Under the pieces are notes generated by a model, which worked only from the letters and a program-made list of their open reading frames with translations, ran no database searches and had not been told where the DNA came from. DNA of 64,000 nucleotides from Allobranchiibius huperziae. Lineage in GTDB: Bacteria > Actinomycetota > Actinomycetes > Actinomycetales > Dermatophilaceae. Location: positions 2,310,929-2,374,928 of the forward strand of contig NZ_JACCFW010000001.1 of assembly GCF_013410455.1 (NCBI RefSeq). Direction: 5' to 3'. Below are positions 61,056 through 64,000 of this stretch, piece by piece. Each line of letters begins with the position of its first letter. Position 1 is the first letter of the stretch. A program made the position numbers and the translations under genes.

Positions 61056-62717
61056 TCAGCCGATCAACACGGTCGAGACGCGATCCAGCCGAGGCTGGTC
61101 GTACTGTCCATCCGACACCACACCGCGCGCCCAGGTCAGCAGCAGCCGGTCCCCCAGCACCTCGACCCCACCCATGTTGTTGTCGAACCATGGCCCGTGC
61201 GTGAGGTCCCACTCGTACGCCGGCCGCCGCACCTGCGGCAGCCGCCGCGCGAGGCGGCGCATCGGGCGCTTCGTCCAGTTCGCCAGGGTGCCCTGCAGCA
61301 TCCGCACGTGGCGCGGCAGCGGGTTGCGGATCGGCGAGCAGACGACCTGCAGAATCCGCGAACTCAGCGCATAACGCTCGTGCTGCACCTGGGTGATGTA
61401 GGAGTTGTGCACGTCGCCGGACAGGAATGTGATCGTCGCCGGCGCCTCGCCGTGCTGGCCGCGTGCCACCTCCACCACCCGTTGCAGCACGTGGGCGAAC
61501 GACCGCTCGAACGCCGCCCAGTGCTCCAGATCGACCGCCTCGCGCAGCTTCTCGCCGAGTCGCGCCGTCCGTGGCCCACCCCACGCGCCGCCCGCCATCG
61601 TCTCGTCGATCGACTCCAGGTCGTGGATGGCCGGCGGGAGGAAGAACGGCAGCGACGTGCCGATGAACAGGTGCGAGGTGTCACCGTGCAACTGCTCGTC
61701 GAACCACCGGCTCTCCTTCGCATCCAGCATCGCGCGCTTCCCCGGCTCCAGCACTCGGGCATTGCGCGAGTCAATGACGACGAGCCGACTCTCACCCAGA
61801 TCACGGGTGAAGGAGAAGCGGTAGGTCTCCGGCTCGCGGTCGACCCGGTCGGCGAACGCCTCGATGACCTCGGTGATGTCCAGCTCACCCTCGGCCGGGT
61901 CATGGGCGGCGATCTGCCGCCAGATCTCGTCCTGCCGCAGCTCGTCCGGCGCAAGATTGCCCGCGTGCTGATAGATCCAGTACGACGCGAGCGCACCCTT
62001 GATCCGGTCGCGCCACCACGGGAGCTTGTTCATCTCCTCGTGCCAGGCCCGCGAGGTGTTCCAGTCGTCGCGCACGTCGTGGTCGTCGAAGATCATCGCG
62101 CTGGACAGGGTCGAGAGCAGCCATCGGTTCGCCGGGTCGGACCACGCGAGCCGGTAGAGCTCGGCGTACTCGACGAAGTCCTTCACCTCCGGTCCCGGTG
62201 GGTCATCCAATCCCCTTCTGCGCTTTATGAACTCGCGCATCGCACGGGACGTCTCGTCGGCGTAGAGCTGGTCGCCGAGGAAGAGCACGAAGTCGGGCCA
62301 GTGCGCGGGGTCGCGGATCATGTCCACCGCGTACGCGCGCAGGGCGTCGACACCGTGCGACTTCGTGCCCTCCTTGTCGTGCGGGACGCTCGTGCGGCAG
62401 GACCCGTAGAGGAAGTGCGACGGCCGGCTGCGGTCGAGGGTGGCGATCCGACACGGCGGGTAGGGGTCGCCCGGCACCGGCCACACGACCCCGCCGTCGA
62501 CGGCCACCTGGTAGTCCTGGACCGACCCGGGCTCCAGCCCCTCGACCAGCACGATCGCGTAGTGGTGTCCGTGCGCGGCGAAGGTCGGCACGGAGGTGGT
62601 GTGGCCGTCTTCGCTGCGCACCTCGACCTGCCCGGCGGCGGCCGTCTCGACCCAGATCGTCGCCGTCGTCTCCCCCACATGGCGCAGCAGCGGACCGAGG
62701 ACCAGCGGTGGAGGCAT
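61056..62717 (-). CDS. Alkaline phosphatase D (PhoD) family protein
   Basis: A 553-residue phosphoesterase-fold protein of the actinobacterial PhoD-like group. An N-terminal fibronectin-like domain (VGETTATIWVETAAAGQVEV) precedes the metallophosphatase core: FVLFLGDQLYADETS, MIFDDHDVRDDWNTS, VVIDSRNARVLEPG and TFLSGDVHNSYITQV supply the metal ligands. It has no signal peptide or Tat motif, which is unusual for PhoD and suggests a cytoplasmic enzyme. The substrate is unknown. Confidence 0.9.
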   Translation of the reverse strand: MPPPLVLGPLLRHVGETTATIWVETAAAGQVEVRSEDGHTTSVPTFAAHGHHYAIVLVEGLEPGSVQDYQVAVDGGVVWPVPGDPYPPCRIATLDRSRPSHFLYGSCRTSVPHDKEGTKSHGVDALRAYAVDMIRDPAHWPDFVLFLGDQLYADETSRAMREFIKRRRGLDDPPGPEVKDFVEYAELYRLAWSDPANRWLLSTLSSAMIFDDHDVRDDWNTSRAWHEEMNKLPWWRDRIKGALASYWIYQHAGNLAPDELRQDEIWRQIAAHDPAEGELDITEVIEAFADRVDREPETYRFSFTRDLGESRLVVIDSRNARVLEPGKRAMLDAKESRWFDEQLHGDTSHLFIGTSLPFFLPPAIHDLESIDETMAGGAWGGPRTARLGEKLREAVDLEHWAAFERSFAHVLQRVVEVARGQHGEAPATITFLSGDVHNSYITQVQHERYALSSRILQVVCSPIRNPLPRHVRMLQGTLANWTKRPMRRLARRLPQVRRPAYEWDLTHGPWFDNNMGGVEVLGDRLLLTWARGVVSDGQYDQPRLDRVSTVLIG

Positions 62718-62741
62718 AGGACAGTCCTAGCAAACCGCGCC

Positions 62742-63725
62742 TCAGCGGGCGCGACGGCCCGGTGCGCGACTACGCGTCACGACGTACGCCGAGGGGTTGA
62801 CGCCGTGGTAGCGCACCACCTGCTCACGCACGATCTTCAGCCCGCGGGTGCGTGCCAGAGCGTCCTTGAAGACCCGCTTGTCGTCGGTGAGCAGGACGCA
62901 ACGACCGCTCAGCGTCAGCACACGCTCGATCTCGCGCAGCACCCGCGGGTAGAGCTCGATGTTGTTGCTGTTGCTGCCGATCCGCTTCCCGAACGGCAGG
63001 TCCGTGACGACGCGGTCCACGCTGCGGTCGGCCAGGTCCAGTCTGGCGGCGTCCCCCGCGGAAACCTCGATGCGCCGGTCGAGACCGCGTTCGGCGAGGT
63101 TGCGACGTGCCAGGTCGACGGCCTCGACGTCCCGGTCCAGAACGATGCACCGGCCGTCCGGCCGCTCGATCGCGTCGACGATCGGGACGGTGGCGACTCC
63201 CGCGCACGGATCGAGCAGGAGGTCGTGAGGAGCACACTTGGCGAGCCGCAGCAGGCCCGCGACCACCGACACGGGTGTCGCCGCCGGCAGACGGCGCAGC
63301 GTGCCGAATCGGGCTGCCCACGCCAGGGGCCCCAGCTGGGCGACACCGCGCTCGACATCCAGATTGACCTGCCAGTCGGAGGGGGCGTTCACCCACCCCG
63401 CTCCGTCGGAAAACCGTGCGATCAGCTCCTCGCGGACATCGGGCGCGGCCTGCACCCGGAACCGCACCGGCTGCTCGATGCCAGCGTCCCCTGCGAGCCG
63501 TCGTACGACATCGGCGATGACGTCGGACGGTGCATCCGGATCCCAGGGCAGCGCCACCCGGTCCAGCGCGACGGCGGACGTCAGGAAGCCCAGGTCCTCC
63601 ACGTCCTGCAGGAGGATCTCCCCCGGCTCGATCGACCGGCTGCGGATGCCGTGCTCCTGCAGCAGGTCTCCGCGGAACAGATCCTCGAACCCGACCGCGC
63701 ACGTCACGATCAGGTCCACCGGCAT
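62742..63725 (-). CDS. RlmL/Trm11-like RNA methylase (UPF0020)
   Basis: A 327-residue protein. The N-terminal part (about 1–135) resembles a THUMP-like substrate domain, and the C-terminal class I methyltransferase shows LLLDPCAGVATVPIVDAIER, VLDRDVEAVDLARRNLAERG and the catalytic motif VVTDLPFGKRIG, where many members have DPPYG. It probably methylates rRNA or tRNA guanine N2; the exact target is inferred. ATG 63725 is preferred (GAGAGG upstream) over GTG 63749. Confidence 0.85.
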   Translation of the reverse strand: MPVDLIVTCAVGFEDLFRGDLLQEHGIRSRSIEPGEILLQDVEDLGFLTSAVALDRVALPWDPDAPSDVIADVVRRLAGDAGIEQPVRFRVQAAPDVREELIARFSDGAGWVNAPSDWQVNLDVERGVAQLGPLAWAARFGTLRRLPAATPVSVVAGLLRLAKCAPHDLLLDPCAGVATVPIVDAIERPDGRCIVLDRDVEAVDLARRNLAERGLDRRIEVSAGDAARLDLADRSVDRVVTDLPFGKRIGSNSNNIELYPRVLREIERVLTLSGRCVLLTDDKRVFKDALARTRGLKIVREQVVRYHGVNPSAYVVTRSRAPGRRAR

Positions 63726-63756
63726 ACCCGTGATCCTCTCAGGCCGCACGACGCTC

Positions 63757-63868
63757 GATCGTCAGCGGATTCGTGGCGCCGGCATCACTACGACGCTGAC
63801 AACCGCTGAGGCCGCCTCCGGTTGTCAGCGGATTCGTGGCGCCGGCACCACCACGACGCTGACAACCG
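63757..63868. repeat. Tandem pair of dyad elements (GTTGTCAGCGG family), copies C and D
   Basis: Copy C is 63757–63804 and copy D is 63819–63868. Copy D has perfect 12-bp arms CGGTTGTCAGCG (63819–63830) and CGCTGACAACCG (63857–63868). Both share GATTCGTGGCGCCGGCA with only a few differences. The copies are 63 bp apart, as in the pair at 30836–30949. They lie upstream of the RNA-methylase gene, between it and the last gene of the window. Confidence 0.9.
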
Positions 63869-63887
63869 CGGCAGGGGCCCGGACGCA

Positions 63888-63927
63888 CGGACGCCCGGCA
63901 CCCCCGTTCGGGGGCACCGGGCGTCCG
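63888..63927 (-). terminator. Strong hairpin downstream of the last gene
   Basis: CGGACGCCCGG pairs with CCGGGCGTCCG, and an inner CCCCC/GGGGG stem has a GTTC loop. It lies 17 bp past the stop of the partial minus-strand gene and probably terminates it. No T-tract is visible. Confidence 0.75.
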
Positions 63928-63944
63928 GGTACGGCGTATCAGAC

Positions 63945-64000
63945 TCAGGCGTCGGCCGGGGTCGCGCCGGCGGGCTGGTTGGACTCGTTCGAGCCACCCT
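63945..64000 (-). CDS. C-terminus of an unidentified gene
   Basis: Reading from the window edge, the minus strand gives ...GSNESNQPAGATPADA then TGA at 63945–63947. It looks like a hydrophilic low-complexity tail. The position before a strong hairpin supports a real gene end. The protein cannot be identified from 18 codons. Confidence 0.5.
   Translation of the reverse strand, partial: GGSNESNQPAGATPADA

Overview
The window is about 70% G+C. It carries the classic actinobacterial core block hflX–dapF–miaA–miaB–recX–recA, then lhr–nei, clgR–cinA–pgsA–rimO–ftsK, rnj–dapA, thyA–dfr and dapB. Codon use, GTG starts, ATGA/GTGA overlaps, a PafBC-type recA promoter, a SAM-IV riboswitch and an rpf gene behind a c-di-AMP riboswitch all point to Actinomycetota. 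My guess is Micrococcales near Dermacoccaceae/Intrasporangiaceae; the family level is inference from gene content only. This looks like ordinary chromosome. I see no prophage, IS element, CRISPR array, tRNA or rRNA.

Layout. 1–7.7 kb: a truncated GH63/MGH1-type glucosidase, hflX, a DUF559 gene bracketed by short repeats, an rRNA-type methyltransferase, dapF and miaA. 7.9–13.2 kb: a tightly overlapping five-gene operon (FAD oxidoreductase, DUF1365, two divergent Cfa-like methyltransferases, DUF1295) that probably modifies membrane acyl chains. 13.3–17.2 kb: two MFS exporters and a double AsnC/Lrp-type regulator. 17.3–24 kb: miaB, a GlcD-like oxidase, a LysE exporter, recX, recA, a transglutaminase and DUF3046. 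24–31.8 kb: agmatine-to-putrescine genes (aguB, aguA), then lhr and nei. 31.9–41.9 kb: clgR, cinA, pgsA, rimO, an M19 dipeptidase, an ion channel overlapping ftsK, and a ribbon-helix-helix/SPFH pair. 42–46 kb: a SAM-IV riboswitch ahead of a SufS-like enzyme, an EEP-family protein, and a SatD/membrane-protein pair. 46–50.3 kb: c-di-AMP riboswitch and rpf, rnj, dapA. 50.5–54.1 kb: thyA, a DHFR–Nudix fusion, GNAT, VOC, dapB. 54.2–64 kb: a DHA2 exporter, an NAD(P)-binding protein, CtaG, SIMPL, an AbiEi/DUF559-like protein, a second Nei, PhoD, an RNA methylase, and the tail of one more gene.

How the genes fit together: lysine/DAP synthesis (dapA, dapB, dapF), tRNA and ribosome modification (miaA, miaB, rimO, HflX), DNA repair (recA, recX, lhr, two Nei) and folate/thymidylate synthesis (thyA, DHFR–Nudix) are each represented by several genes.

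The least explained material is non-coding or subtle: three related palindromes placed exactly in convergent gene gaps; four copies of a 48–52 bp dyad element in two equally spaced tandem pairs; a DUF559 gene with related repeats on both sides; a 216-bp nested repeat tract after rpf; a tandem 11-bp candidate operator at the RHH/SPFH pair; and two Cfa paralogues that have both lost bicarbonate-site residues.
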